Part shown: positions 27,135 through 35,650 of the stretch, piece by piece
Layout: every line of letters begins with the position of its first letter
Position numbering within the stretch: position 1 is the first letter of the stretch
Source of the DNA: Paenibacillus alginolyticus DSM 5050 = NBRC 15375
GTDB lineage: Bacteria; Bacillota; Bacilli; Paenibacillales; NBRC-103111
NCBI RefSeq assembly: GCF_000422905.1
Contig: NZ_KE383950.1
Location: forward strand, 1-49,623
Direction: 5' to 3'
Length of the DNA stretch: 49,623 nucleotides
The notes under the pieces: generated by a model
Told to the model about the DNA's origin: nothing
Database searches by the model: none
Seen by the model: the letters and a program-made list of their open reading frames with translations, nothing else
Position numbers and translations under genes: made by a program

Positions 27135-27878
27135 ATGCTTCCTGTAGTTTCACTACTTATTCTTGCTTTCGCAGTTTCTTTGGACGGTTTCGGCGTTGGA
27201 GTGATGTATGGATTACGTAAAATAAGAATTCCGTTCGTATCCATTGCGATTATATCACTTTGGTCTGGTATCATTATCTACAGCTCGATGCAGATCGGTG
27301 TATTGATGTCTTCCTTCATGTCTCCCTTGGTAGCTAAGCGTTTCGGTGCTCTTATATTGATCGGGATTGGCATCTGGGCATTGGCACAAACGAGACAACA
27401 AAAGTCGCAAGAGCATCAGGAACGAGAGGGAGCTTCCTCTTTGGATCAAGCATCAATAAGCAGTGTTCTTCCTTCATCAGAGGGTAATCAACCTGGATCT
27501 GGAGAGGTTCTCACATTTGATACTTTGCAGCGAACGAAGGAAATACTGAATATCGAACTGAAACGCTTCGGACTGGTTATTCAAATTTTGCGCACTCCAT
27601 CCATTGCAGATGTTGACAAATCGGGTTATATTTCAGCTTCAGAAGCTACATTGCTTGGTTTGGCGCTATCTTTGGATGCGTTCGGTGCAGGCATAGGCGC
27701 AGCATTAATTGGTTTCGTTCCACTGCTAACAGCTTCCGTCATATCGATATCCAGTGGTTCATTTATAGCGTTAGGTTTGCGGTTTGGTTTACGGTACGCG
27801 GAAATGAATTGGATGAAGAAACTGTCTGTTCTGCCGGGATGTGTACTCATTATTATGGGGCTTTTGAAAATGTTGTAG
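27135..27878 (+). CDS. ytaF: sporulation membrane protein YtaF
   Basis: Polytopic membrane protein of the MntP/YtaF family, 247 residues. Two related halves each begin with the family motif (AFAVSLDGFGVG near residue 12 and GLALSLDAFGAG near 178), separated by a hydrophilic stretch. Found in spore formers between mutM and coaE, as here. Transport substrate is unknown. ATG after GGAGGGG. Confidence 0.9.
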   Translation: MLPVVSLLILAFAVSLDGFGVGVMYGLRKIRIPFVSIAIISLWSGIIIYSSMQIGVLMSSFMSPLVAKRFGALILIGIGIWALAQTRQQKSQEHQEREGASSLDQASISSVLPSSEGNQPGSGEVLTFDTLQRTKEILNIELKRFGLVIQILRTPSIADVDKSGYISASEATLLGLALSLDAFGAGIGAALIGFVPLLTASVISISSGSFIALGLRFGLRYAEMNWMKKLSVLPGCVLIIMGLLKML

Positions 27879-27970
27879 CACGTCCTTTATGCAAAGAAAT
27901 CATTTATTTCGTAAATCATTGGGATATGAGAAAGTTTTCCGAGTGGAAAACGATTAGGAGAGATCTGCCC

Positions 27971-28567
27971 ATGAATATCGGGTTAACAGGAGGAATCGCT
28001 TGCGGCAAAAGCACGGTTAGCGCCATGCTGGTCAGCCGCGGCGCCCTATTAGTAGATGCGGATACCATAGCACGCGATGTTGTTGAGCCCGGCAGCCCTG
28101 TTCTTGAACAGGTTGCTGCACAATTTGGACAAGCCGTTCTTCAGGCAGACGGCTCGCTTCATCGCAAGAAGCTCGGAGAGATCATTTTTGGGAATACGGA
28201 GGCACGCAAGCAGTTGGAAAGTATTCTGCATCCGCCAATTCGTGCACAAATACGTGAACAGATGGAAGCCTATGAACGGCAATTTCCGGATAAACTGGTT
28301 GTGGTGGATGTCCCTTTATTATTCGAATCTAATTTATCCTACCTGTTTGAAGAGGTTATGGTTGTTTATGTGCCGCGTTGGGTACAGTTGGAGCGGCTTA
28401 TTGAGCGCGATGGACTGACGGAAAGTGCGGCGAATAATCGCATAGAAGCTCAGATGTCTATTGAGGAGAAACGTAAATTCGCGGATGTTGTCATTGACAA
28501 TAGTGGTACATGGGAAGAAACGAACGCTGAAGTGGAGCGGTTTTGGCTAGACAAGGGGCTTTCATGA
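27971..28567 (+). CDS. coaE: dephospho-CoA kinase
   Basis: Final step of coenzyme A synthesis: phosphorylates dephospho-CoA at the ribose 3'-OH using ATP. P-loop GLTGGIACGKST at the N-terminus, DADTIARDVVEPG and VVVDVPLLFES follow. 198 residues, normal length. The ATG is preceded by TTAGGAGAG; the longer upstream frame reaches into ytaF and is not used. Overlaps the next gene by ATGA. Confidence 0.96.
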   Translation: MNIGLTGGIACGKSTVSAMLVSRGALLVDADTIARDVVEPGSPVLEQVAAQFGQAVLQADGSLHRKKLGEIIFGNTEARKQLESILHPPIRAQIREQMEAYERQFPDKLVVVDVPLLFESNLSYLFEEVMVVYVPRWVQLERLIERDGLTESAANNRIEAQMSIEEKRKFADVVIDNSGTWEETNAEVERFWLDKGLS

Positions 28568-29142
28568 TCTTTTTACGTAAAAAACGAGTTTTTGCCCTGC
28601 TTCTTGTCTGTTTTGTTCTGGTTCTCTTTATGAATAGTGATTTTATCGGAAGAAAGCTATACCCGATCTACTTTGAGCAGGAAATTAGGCAGAGCGCGGC
28701 GAAACACAATATAGATCCATTTTTAATTGCTGCGATTATTAAGGTTGAGACGAATTACAAGTATCATTTGGAGTCAAGAAAAGGCGCGTTAGGCCTTATG
28801 CAGCTTATGCCTGACACAGCAGACTGGATAGTAGAATCCACGAATTTAGGGCCTCACATGCAGGAAGATTTATTAAAAGTGGACGTAAATATTAATCTTG
28901 GTTCTTGGTATTTGAGCTGGCTTAAGAAGCATTATAATGGTAATTTAATTTATGCGATTGCGGCTTATAATGCAGGCCAAGGGAATGTGAATAAATGGAA
29001 GCAAAATAACGTTTGGGATGGTTCGGAAGCGCATATTAATCAAATTCCATTCGGGGAAACACGTCATTATGTTCAGCGGGTGCTCTATTATTACGAGAAA
29101 TACACGAAGCTTTATTCGGAACAATGGGGGAATAAGAATTAG
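28564..29142 (+). CDS. lytic transglycosylase (SLT domain)
   Basis: Membrane-anchored murein lytic transglycosylase of 192 residues. An N-terminal signal-anchor helix (about 7-24) is followed by a Slt70-type domain: the catalytic Glu in IIKVETNY, then GALGLMQLMPDTA and YAIAAYNAGQGNVNKW. Starts inside the coaE stop (ATGA), so translationally coupled. This coaE-transglycosylase pairing is common in Bacillota. It cleaves peptidoglycan to 1,6-anhydro products. Confidence 0.93.
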   Translation: MIFLRKKRVFALLLVCFVLVLFMNSDFIGRKLYPIYFEQEIRQSAAKHNIDPFLIAAIIKVETNYKYHLESRKGALGLMQLMPDTADWIVESTNLGPHMQEDLLKVDVNINLGSWYLSWLKKHYNGNLIYAIAAYNAGQGNVNKWKQNNVWDGSEAHINQIPFGETRHYVQRVLYYYEKYTKLYSEQWGNKN

Positions 29143-29170
29143 GATTCCTTCTCTTCATAAACAAAGAAGC

Positions 29171-29206
29171 ATTGGACTAGCTCCTTGTGGGGGCTTAGAG
29201 TCCAAT
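29171..29206. terminator. hairpin between transglycosylase and sspA-like gene
   Basis: ATTGGACT and AGTCCAAT form an 8-bp stem with further partial pairing inside (AGCTCC against GGGGGCT). No long T-run follows on either strand. It lies between two convergent genes and may end one or both transcripts. Confidence 0.5.
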
Positions 29207-29244
29207 ACTTCCTGTTTTGGAGCTTCAGTAGCTAGGATTCAAGA

Positions 29245-29469
29245 TTACTTGAATTGACCAGCCAAGGATTGCTCTGCAATTTGTACTAAGCGACGAGTGA
29301 TGTTACCACCAATGGCACCAGCATCACGAGTAGCCATATTACCCATATAACCATCTTGTGGGATGGCGATACCAAGCTCTTGTGCTACTTCATATTTTAG
29401 CTGATCCAAGGCTGCGTTAGCTTGAGGAACAACTAAAGTATTGCTGTTACGGTTTTGTCCTGCGCCCAT
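29245..29469 (-). CDS. alpha/beta-type small acid-soluble spore protein
   Basis: DNA-coating protein that protects spore DNA from UV and damage, 74 residues. Diagnostic blocks are present: LDQLKYEVAQELGI with the GPR protease-site type Glu-Ile/Leu context, and GNMATRDAGAIGGNITRRLV. ATG after AAGGAGGTG. Expected to be made in the forespore; a sigma-G-like promoter lies upstream. Confidence 0.97.
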   Translation of the reverse strand: MGAGQNRNSNTLVVPQANAALDQLKYEVAQELGIAIPQDGYMGNMATRDAGAIGGNITRRLVQIAEQSLAGQFK

Positions 29470-29497
29470 GTCTGTTCACCTCCTTGTCGTTTGGTAA

Positions 29498-29526
29498 TAG
29501 TATTGTGTGCATATCTCCTAAGTTCA
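29498..29526 (-). promoter_or_regulatory. sigma-G-like promoter of the SASP gene
   Basis: On the minus strand TGAACT is followed after 16 bases by AATACTA. This resembles the sigma-G consensus TGAATA and CATACTA. Position just upstream of the SASP ribosome-binding site and knowledge of SASP regulation support the call; the spacing is one base short of the usual 17-18. Confidence 0.45.
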
Positions 29527-29577
29527 TGACATGTAACATATGGTAATAGATCAAAAAAGAGAAAGGAGAGATAGCGA

Positions 29578-30057
29578 ATGAAGTGTCCGTTCTGTGACTA
29601 TTCCGGTACGAAAGTTCTTGATTCACGTTCAGCTAATGAAAACAAATCGATTCGTCGTCGTCGAGAATGTGAGAAATGTGCGAGAAGATTCACCACATTT
29701 GAGATGGTGGAAGAAACGCCGTTAATCGTGATTAAGAAAGATGGAAGTAGGGAAGAATTTAGTCGAGAGAAAATATTAAGAGGCTTGATTCGAGCTTGTG
29801 AGAAGCGCCCGGTATCGATGGAGAGGCTTGAGATGATGGTATCTGAAGTGGAAATGCAGCTTCGCACCACGGCTCATGCTGAAGTGGATAGTTTAAGCAT
29901 TGGCGAAATCGTCATGGAACAGCTGTACCCCGTCGATGAAGTGGCGTACATTCGCTTTGCCTCCGTATACCGACAGTTTAAGGACATCAATATGTTCCTG
30001 AAGGAGCTTACGCAAATATTGGGAAAGCATGATACCGGACTGCTCCGGGATAAATAA
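29578..30057 (+). CDS. nrdR: transcriptional repressor NrdR
   Basis: Repressor of ribonucleotide reductase genes that senses ATP/dATP. N-terminal zinc ribbon MKCPFCDYSG...CEKCARRF, then an ATP-cone domain (from about residue 49, VIKKDGSREEFSREKILRGL). 159 residues, normal length. ATG after AAAGGAGAG. Terminator follows. Confidence 0.96.
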   Translation: MKCPFCDYSGTKVLDSRSANENKSIRRRRECEKCARRFTTFEMVEETPLIVIKKDGSREEFSREKILRGLIRACEKRPVSMERLEMMVSEVEMQLRTTAHAEVDSLSIGEIVMEQLYPVDEVAYIRFASVYRQFKDINMFLKELTQILGKHDTGLLRDK

Positions 30058-30099
30058 TGCAAAATGAATAATTTAATCTGTAAATATGACAAAAAATAA

Positions 30100-30139
30100 G
30101 AAAAAGACAGCGGGATTCCCGTTGTCTTTTCTTATTTTT
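30100..30139 (+). terminator. rho-independent terminator after nrdR
   Basis: AAAAGACAGCGGG and CCCGTTGTCTTTT pair around a short loop and are followed by CTTATTTTT. Confidence 0.88.
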
Positions 30140-30239
30140 CCCGTGAAATCAACAATCATGGGATTAAAATTTATTTGAAAAAAATAAATCTTTAGACATC
30201 AACCGACTGTATTTTTGTATGCTTTCGTGCATAATTCCT

Positions 30240-30431
30240 TTATTGAGTGCGTTTGTCCAGTTCACTCCTAAGAAAATGAATAAACCGAATAGCTTCATCT
30301 GGGGTTAAAACGTTGTTATCAAACTTAAAGGAGAACATGTTTAAAAGATCACTTTCTGGAAGATGCAAGTTATCTATTAATTGCTGTACATCCAAACTCA
30401 TTCTACCATCCACCGTAATTTTTCCCATCAT
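30240..30431 (-). CDS. small protein under a c-di-GMP riboswitch
   Basis: Uncharacterised 63-residue protein; I do not recognise a family. No membrane segment; mixed charge, with a helix-prone C-terminal half (DEAIRFIHFLRSELDKRTQ). An AGGAGGG ribosome-binding site sits 8 bases before the first ATG, so it is very likely translated. The only thing upstream on this strand is a class-I c-di-GMP aptamer about 40 bases away, so its level should follow c-di-GMP. No other gene shares the transcript downstream, as nrdR is convergent. Confidence 0.75.
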   Translation of the reverse strand: MMGKITVDGRMSLDVQQLIDNLHLPESDLLNMFSFKFDNNVLTPDEAIRFIHFLRSELDKRTQ

Positions 30432-30470
30432 CTTTGTTCCCTCCTAGTCTTTCTACATCAATCGGACGGA

Positions 30471-30557
30471 GGCGGTAGCTGGCTGACATTTTGGACATTC
30501 CTAGAATGCCATTTTAGTCCCTGTAGCTTTGCGTCACCACTTTTCAGTGGTTTTGCC
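30471..30557 (-). ncRNA. class-I c-di-GMP riboswitch (GEMM-I)
   Basis: Read on the minus strand, the segment carries the GEMM-I signatures in order: GGCAAAACC, a hairpin CCACTGAAAAGTGG with a GAAA loop, GTGACGCAAAGCTACAGGG, ACTAAAATGGC, a variable hairpin (GCATTC/GAATGT), and the 3' block ATGTCAGCCAGCTACCG. Immediately after the aptamer, CCTCC could pair with the GGAGG of the downstream ribosome-binding site, suggesting control of translation. TATGAT about 40 bases upstream may be the -10. The ON/OFF direction cannot be told from sequence. Confidence 0.9.
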
Positions 30558-30650
30558 TTTATCGTACCGATTTATGTTTGTAAGAAAACTATATCATATT
30601 TACGGATTGAGTATCCATTTATTACATTATTCGAAGGATGGTTGAAGCAT

Positions 30651-30824
30651 ATGTCCGTCAAGTCCAATCAAATTCCAAGCATTTCTTATGAATTAGATAT
30701 CGTAAAAGTTGCTAACTCTCTCGGAATTGATCAAGATCGCTTATTGGCTTATGTGTATGCAAACTCGGACTCGAAGGAACAATATGAGGTAAAGGAAACC
30801 TTTCCAGATTATAAGAGTGGTTGA
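30651..30824 (+). CDS. hypothetical 57-residue protein
   Basis: Small hydrophilic protein, not recognised. Sequence starts MSVKSNQIPSISYELDIVKV and contains a predicted helix, LGIDQDRLLAYVYANSDS. The ATG follows AAGGATGG at about 10 bases, and a strong hairpin terminator lies just behind, which supports it as a real gene. It is divergent from the riboswitch transcript and convergent with htpG. Confidence 0.6.
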   Translation: MSVKSNQIPSISYELDIVKVANSLGIDQDRLLAYVYANSDSKEQYEVKETFPDYKSG

Positions 30825-30831
30825 TCGTATA

Positions 30832-30868
30832 AAAAAAGCACTACAACGTAAGGGTTGTAGTGCTTTAA
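30832..30868. terminator. bidirectional terminator, 57-residue gene / htpG
   Basis: AAAGCACTACAAC and GTTGTAGTGCTTT form a 13-bp stem around a short loop, with an A-run on one side and TTTAAT on the other. It suits transcripts from both directions. Confidence 0.9.
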
Positions 30869-30873
30869 TCGTA

Positions 30874-32754
30874 TTAAACCATGATTTTGCAGATGTCGTT
30901 CGTGAATTCAACCGGATCTTGAAGAGGCAAACCTTCGATTAAGAGTGCTTGATTGTACAGCAGGGCTGTATAAAGATTCAGCTTCTCTTTATCTTTGTCA
31001 AAAGCGTCTTTTAAGGATGCGAACACTTCGTGATTGACGTTGATTTCCAGTACCTTCTCAGCCTTCACGTTAGGGTTATTTGGCATCGCATTTAAGATTT
31101 TTTCCATTTCGATGGTCACATCGCCGTCCGTCGATAAGCACACAGGATGCTTTTTAAGACGCTTCGATGCTTTGACGTTTGTAACTTTGCCTGACAACAG
31201 ATTTTTCATATAATCGAAAAGCTCTTTGTTGTCATTTTTGTCAGCATCAGATTCCGCTTGGCTGTCATCTACTTCAATACCAAGATCGCCGCTTGAAACG
31301 GATTTAAATTCTTTTTCTTTGTAAGTCATGATCATTTTGATCGCGAATTCATCGATATCATCAGTGAAATACAAAATCTCATAGCCTTTGTCAGTGACAA
31401 GCTCGGTTTGTGGAAGCTTATCGATTCTTTCCATCGATTCTCCAGAAGCATAGTAAATGTACTTCTGATCTTCCGGCATTCTTGCCACATATTCGTCCAA
31501 CGTAACCAGCTTTTTCTCCTTGGAGGAGTGGAACATCAGCAGATCCTGTAAGACGTCCTTATGGCTTCCATAATCGCTGTAGACACCGAATTTGAGCTGT
31601 CGGCCGAAGGATTTGTAGAATTGCTCATATTTCTCTCTTTCGTCTTTCAGCAGGCTTTGCAGCTGGCCTTTGATTTTGCTTGAAATGTTTTTGGCAATCA
31701 GCTTCAATTGACGGTCATGCTGCAGCATTTCTCTGGAAATATTGAGCGATAGGCTTTCGGAATCAACCATTCCTTTAACGAAGCTGAAATAGTCAGGAAG
31801 CAAATCCGCACATTTGTTCATGATCAATACGCCATTGGCGTAGAGCTCCAAGCCCTTTTCGTACTCTTTGGAATAATAGTCAAAAGGAATATTTTCCGGG
31901 ATAAAGAGGATGGCTTGATAGACGACAGCGCCATCTGCGCTAACGTGAATATGTTTGAGCGGCTTGTCGAAGCCGTAATGTTTCTCGTGATAGAACTTCT
32001 CGTAATCATCCGGAGTCAGTTCGCTTTTGTTTTTTCTCCAAATAGGAACCATGCTGTTGACATGCTGCTCTTCTTGGTAATCCTCGAAGTCGCTTTCGCT
32101 GCCTTCTTTCAGCCTTTTTCCCGTGATGTCCATTTTAATCGGGTAACGGATGAAATCAGAGTATTTTTTGATGATCGCCTTTAAACGATACTCGTCTAAA
32201 AACTCATCGAAGTTCTCATCTTCTGTATTATCCTTAATTTTCAGAATGATCTCCGTGCCCACTTCGCTTTTCTCCGCTGTTTCGATCGTGTAGCCATCGG
32301 CGCCAGTGGACTCCCACTTGTAAGCAGTATCGCTGCCTAAAGCTCTACTAATAACCGTAACAACATCTGCAACCATAAACGCTGAATAGAAGCCAACGCC
32401 GAACTGGCCGATGATATTGTGACCGTCTTTTGCTTCATTTTCTTTTTTGAAAGCCAAAGATCCGCTCTTCGCTATGATCCCCAGGTTATTCTCCAAATCT
32501 TCCTTCGTCATACCAATACCCGTATCACGCAGTGTGAGTGTGCGATTCGTTTTGTCGGCAACCACTTTAATGAAATAACTATCTTTGTCAAATACCAACG
32601 TGTCATCGGTCAAAGCTTTGTAATAAATTTTGTCGATAGCATCACTGGCATTGGAGATAAGCTCTCTTAGAAATATCTCTCTTTGCGTATAAATCGAATT
32701 GATCATCATTTCCAATAAGCGTTTGGATTCAGCTTGAAACTGTTTCTTTTCCAA
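30874..32754 (-). CDS. htpG: molecular chaperone HtpG (Hsp90)
   Basis: ATP-dependent Hsp90-family chaperone of 626 residues. N-terminal GHKL ATPase motifs are intact: ELISNASDAIDK, LRDTGIGMTKEDL and IGQFGVGFYSAFMVAD. The middle domain has the LSLNISREMLQ block. TTG start with AAAGGAG 8 bases upstream. Monocistronic, behind a CIRCE operator, so it is probably repressed by HrcA. Confidence 0.97.
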   Translation of the reverse strand: MEKKQFQAESKRLLEMMINSIYTQREIFLRELISNASDAIDKIYYKALTDDTLVFDKDSYFIKVVADKTNRTLTLRDTGIGMTKEDLENNLGIIAKSGSLAFKKENEAKDGHNIIGQFGVGFYSAFMVADVVTVISRALGSDTAYKWESTGADGYTIETAEKSEVGTEIILKIKDNTEDENFDEFLDEYRLKAIIKKYSDFIRYPIKMDITGKRLKEGSESDFEDYQEEQHVNSMVPIWRKNKSELTPDDYEKFYHEKHYGFDKPLKHIHVSADGAVVYQAILFIPENIPFDYYSKEYEKGLELYANGVLIMNKCADLLPDYFSFVKGMVDSESLSLNISREMLQHDRQLKLIAKNISSKIKGQLQSLLKDEREKYEQFYKSFGRQLKFGVYSDYGSHKDVLQDLLMFHSSKEKKLVTLDEYVARMPEDQKYIYYASGESMERIDKLPQTELVTDKGYEILYFTDDIDEFAIKMIMTYKEKEFKSVSSGDLGIEVDDSQAESDADKNDNKELFDYMKNLLSGKVTNVKASKRLKKHPVCLSTDGDVTIEMEKILNAMPNNPNVKAEKVLEINVNHEVFASLKDAFDKDKEKLNLYTALLYNQALLIEGLPLQDPVEFTNDICKIMV

Positions 32755-32800
32755 TGGGAGATCTCCTTTCGAATATGTAGAAATTAGTCAGAGATGATTA

Positions 32801-32827
32801 TTAGCACTCTCAGTTGCTGAGTGCCAT
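32801..32827 (-). promoter_or_regulatory. CIRCE operator of htpG
   Basis: TTAGCACTC, nine bases, then GAGTGCCAT matches the HrcA operator TTAGCACTC-N9-GAGTGCTAA in 16 of 18 arm positions. It lies about 45 bases upstream of the htpG start, where HrcA would block transcription until heat stress. Confidence 0.92.
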
Positions 32828-33111
32828 TCCTTACTTTTATAACACTCCTTTATTTTATTGTCAATATTTCATTCGATATGAACTTTTTGAAGCTATTTGC
32901 AACCATTCTGAGCCGTACATTTCGTTATTTCGTTATAATCCGCATGAGAATATCCACACTGGGGAACCCATATTCTTCATTGTGTTGTTCTTGCATATTT
33001 TACTGCGTACACGAAAGGAAGGTTTTTCCCAATGGTCATGCTCTTCCGTAGAGGCATAATATCCACTTTGGACAGCCCCAAGTTTATGGGAGATTCATCA
33101 TTGCCAAATTC
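32828..33111. other. intergenic, no gene seen
   Basis: AT-rich stretch between htpG and the NAD(P)-binding protein gene. Open frames on the plus strand are short, lack convincing starts and read as shadow sequence. It presumably contains the htpG promoter and the end of the upstream transcript, but I cannot place either. Confidence 0.4.
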
Positions 33112-33771
33112 TCAAATGAGATTGATATCACGGCCTTCAATGATTGATTTTGGATACCCTTGTTTGGCAATTTTGATCATTGCGCGTCCGATCTTCTCTG
33201 AAGTCGTAATCGAATTCGGGAACCATTTTTCTAACATTGGGTAGAGAGGTTTCGTTATGGTGTAAATGCTCTGGTACAGTTTAGTCTTGGACTTGACGCC
33301 GTGCAATGGAAGAATACCTCCTGGACGGAACATGTAAGCCGCCTTAAATGGAAGCTTAAGCAAATCATTCTCCGTTTTTCCCTTCACCCGCGCCCACATA
33401 CTGCGACCCTTTTCCGTACTATCTGTTCCCATTCCTGTTACATAAAAGAACGACATGTTGGGGTTCAATCTCACTAATGTCTCAGCAACATGCATCGTAA
33501 TATCATAGGTGATTGCCCGATAGCGGTCTTCGGTCATGCCCGCGGAAGAGACACCAAGGCAGAAAAAACAAGCGTCGAAGCCCGACAGTTTATGCTCAAT
33601 GTCAGATAGATCCAGAAGATTAGCATGCACCTGTTCGTGCAATTTGGGATGTTTCTGACCGGTGGTGTTTCTACCTACAGTTAGCACGCTCTGAACTTGA
33701 GGATCGAGGAGGCATTCGCGCAGCACGCTCTGTCCGACCATGCCTGTAGCTCCGAAAAGAAGGACGTTCAA
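33112..33771 (-). CDS. NAD(P)-binding Rossmann-fold protein
   Basis: Short-chain/atypical SDR protein of 219 residues, resembling the HTATIP2/YbjT-like nucleotide-binding group. Dinucleotide motif LLFGATGMVGQSV at the very N-terminus; later FFYVTGMGTDSTEKGRSMW with a Tyr/Lys-poor site and KGKTENDLLKLPF. The TTG start at MNVLLFG has AAAGGTG 7 bases upstream and places the motif correctly; a GTG six codons earlier lacks a site. Function unknown. Confidence 0.8.
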   Translation of the reverse strand: MNVLLFGATGMVGQSVLRECLLDPQVQSVLTVGRNTTGQKHPKLHEQVHANLLDLSDIEHKLSGFDACFFCLGVSSAGMTEDRYRAITYDITMHVAETLVRLNPNMSFFYVTGMGTDSTEKGRSMWARVKGKTENDLLKLPFKAAYMFRPGGILPLHGVKSKTKLYQSIYTITKPLYPMLEKWFPNSITTSEKIGRAMIKIAKQGYPKSIIEGRDINLI

Positions 33772-34160
33772 ATCTATCACACCTTTCACTTCAATTGTAT
33801 CGAATGTACGTTCCGTAATGAATATTCTACCATTAATCGTACAGAAGTAATCGATTATTCAATTTTATTTATCCTAACATTTACGCCAAGCGTGTTAAAT
33901 AACTACCCTGAAAGTAGCTGTTCACGAAACTAATTTTCATTATTCTGTGGTGTCCTGTGAGGGACATGGATGGCTAACGGGAATCTAATAGTAATTAAAC
34001 ATTTCATCCTGAAGACATTTAACATGTTCCAGATATGATTGCATTCATGAAACTATTTTAGGCAACAAGAGGAGAATTCTATTGAATTGAAAGACTTAAA
34101 AATCGAATTATAGCGTTATGCCTACCGGTTGTGAGGAGGATAATGATTTCCATTCATGAT
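33772..34160. other. intergenic, no gene seen
   Basis: No convincing gene. A purine-rich AAGAGGAGAA at about 34069 is followed by a short frame (ELKDLKIEL, then stop and RYAYRL), and a second GAGGAGG at 34133 is followed by a 15-codon frame. Both look like remnants or chance; one could be the start of a lost gene. TGTCC/GGACA near 33950 forms a small hairpin. Confidence 0.4.
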
Positions 34161-34205
34161 AAACCCGGCTCTGCTGCTGATAGGCAGTAAACCGGGTTTT
34201 GTATT
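34161..34205. terminator. terminator downstream of the MFS gene
   Basis: AAACCCGG and CCGGGTTT pair around a loop holding a second small hairpin (CTGC/GCAG). T-rich sequence follows on the plus strand and a short run on the minus strand. It lies directly beyond the MFS transporter stop codon. Confidence 0.7.
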
Positions 34206-34227
34206 TTAACTCCTAGAGTTCGTAAAT

Positions 34228-35517
34228 TTAAGACGTAAGCATTAGGCGTCGAGTTAATGCCCAAAAGAGCAGAGCCAAGACGCTTACTGAGGCACCCAGC
34301 AAGCATACGCCGATCCAGCCAGTATGAGCGTAGACAGCAGTTGAAGAAATTGAACCGACAGCACTGCCGATTGAATAGAAGATCATGTAGCCAGCAGTGA
34401 GACGGCTGCGTGCCTCTGGACGTAACTTCAAAATCATGCTCTGATTGGTGACGTGCACAGCCTGCACCGCGAGATCCAGAACGACAACTCCGATGATCAA
34501 TGCCCATAGCGAATGCTCGGTAAAGCTAATCGGCAACCAAGATCCTAGAAGCAGAACAAGAGCTATACCGGTTGTTCGCTGTCCTAGTCCACGATCGGCG
34601 AGACGTCCAGCTCGCGCAGCTGCTAGCGCTCCCGCAACACCTGCTAGTCCAAACAACCCGATTAATGTATGTGAAAGAGATAATGGAGGAGCGCTGAGCG
34701 GCAGTACGAGCGAAGTCCATAAAATGCTGAACGCAGCAAAGATTAGCATACAGATGACAGCACGTATGCGCAGTATCGGTTCTTGAATGAACAGGGTGAC
34801 CACGGAGCGCAGCAATTGCGGATAGGATAGGGGAACTTTTACTTTATCGTGGTGTGGCAGCATCCGAAATAAAGCGATAGCCATGAAAAGCGTTATTGCC
34901 GCGGAGACATAATAGACGGCACGCCAGCCAGCGAGATCCGTCAGTACACCAGCGATGGTGCGTGCCAACAGAATGCCGATCACGACACCGCTTGTCACCA
35001 AGCCAACCACTCTGCCACGATCAGTCGGTGCAGCCAAAGTTGCAGCAAATGCGACAAGCACCTGTACCACGACGGCAAGCAGCCCTACCACAGCCATACC
35101 CCCCAAAAGCACAGTTATTGTAGGAGCAATGCTTACAGTGAAAAGTGCTAATACGGATAATAGCAGCATACTGACAACCAAACGACGTCGATCAAATAGA
35201 TCGCCAAGCGGTACTAAAAGTAGAAGTCCCAAAGCATAGCAAATCTGAGTGATTGTAATAATTATGCCTATGAACGAATGATTGATGCTGAACTCCTTAG
35301 CTATAGAGTCGAGCAGCGGTTGTGCGAAATAGATATTGGCGACAGCCAGCCCGCTGGCGACTGTTAGCATCAGTGTGGCCGAGCATGAAAGTGATGAAGT
35401 GTGAATCAATTGGGATTCACCCGATTCAGATATGTCGGACTCAATTCGTACTGTATTCACTCCTACCCCGCTTGCATCTCCAATAGTAACCACCATATTT
35501 TCTTCAAGCTTTTCCAT
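34228..35517 (-). CDS. MFS transporter
   Basis: Major facilitator exporter of 429 residues with about twelve membrane helices after a 40-residue hydrophilic N-terminus. The loop 2-3 motif is seen as LGDLFDRRRLV, and a motif resembling loop 8-9 as GRLADRGLGQR. Related to YnfM/YgaY-type exporters. ATG after AAGGAGG at 10 bases. Divergent from a TetR-family gene with a shared operator, which suggests it exports whatever inducer the repressor senses. Confidence 0.88.
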   Translation of the reverse strand: MEKLEENMVVTIGDASGVGVNTVRIESDISESGESQLIHTSSLSCSATLMLTVASGLAVANIYFAQPLLDSIAKEFSINHSFIGIIITITQICYALGLLLLVPLGDLFDRRRLVVSMLLLSVLALFTVSIAPTITVLLGGMAVVGLLAVVVQVLVAFAATLAAPTDRGRVVGLVTSGVVIGILLARTIAGVLTDLAGWRAVYYVSAAITLFMAIALFRMLPHHDKVKVPLSYPQLLRSVVTLFIQEPILRIRAVICMLIFAAFSILWTSLVLPLSAPPLSLSHTLIGLFGLAGVAGALAAARAGRLADRGLGQRTTGIALVLLLGSWLPISFTEHSLWALIIGVVVLDLAVQAVHVTNQSMILKLRPEARSRLTAGYMIFYSIGSAVGSISSTAVYAHTGWIGVCLLGASVSVLALLFWALTRRLMLTS

Positions 35518-35547
35518 TGTGCACTCGCCTCCTTGAATAAATTACAT

Positions 35548-35573
35548 AATAACATACTGATCAGTACGTTATT
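35548..35573. promoter_or_regulatory. TetR-type operator O1
   Basis: AATAACATACTGA and TCAGTACGTTATT form an almost perfect 26-bp palindrome (12 of 13 arm positions). It lies in the divergent MFS/TetR intergenic region, about 30 bases upstream of the MFS start, as expected for the repressor encoded next door. Confidence 0.8.
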
Positions 35574-35650
35574 AAGATAAAAATATATGTCGAATAACTC
35601 TGTTTTGTCAACTGTTTGACAATGAATCACCGGGAAGTATAGTATTATAT

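Noticed and set aside
27809..27970. extended coaE frame reaching into ytaF
   Set aside because: The P-loop start at MNIGLTGG is preceded by its own ribosome-binding site; the extension is out-of-frame ytaF sequence.
34134..34192. 15-codon frame after GAGGAGG near the MFS terminator
   Set aside because: Spacing to the ATG is too short and the frame runs into the hairpin; more likely chance or a remnant.
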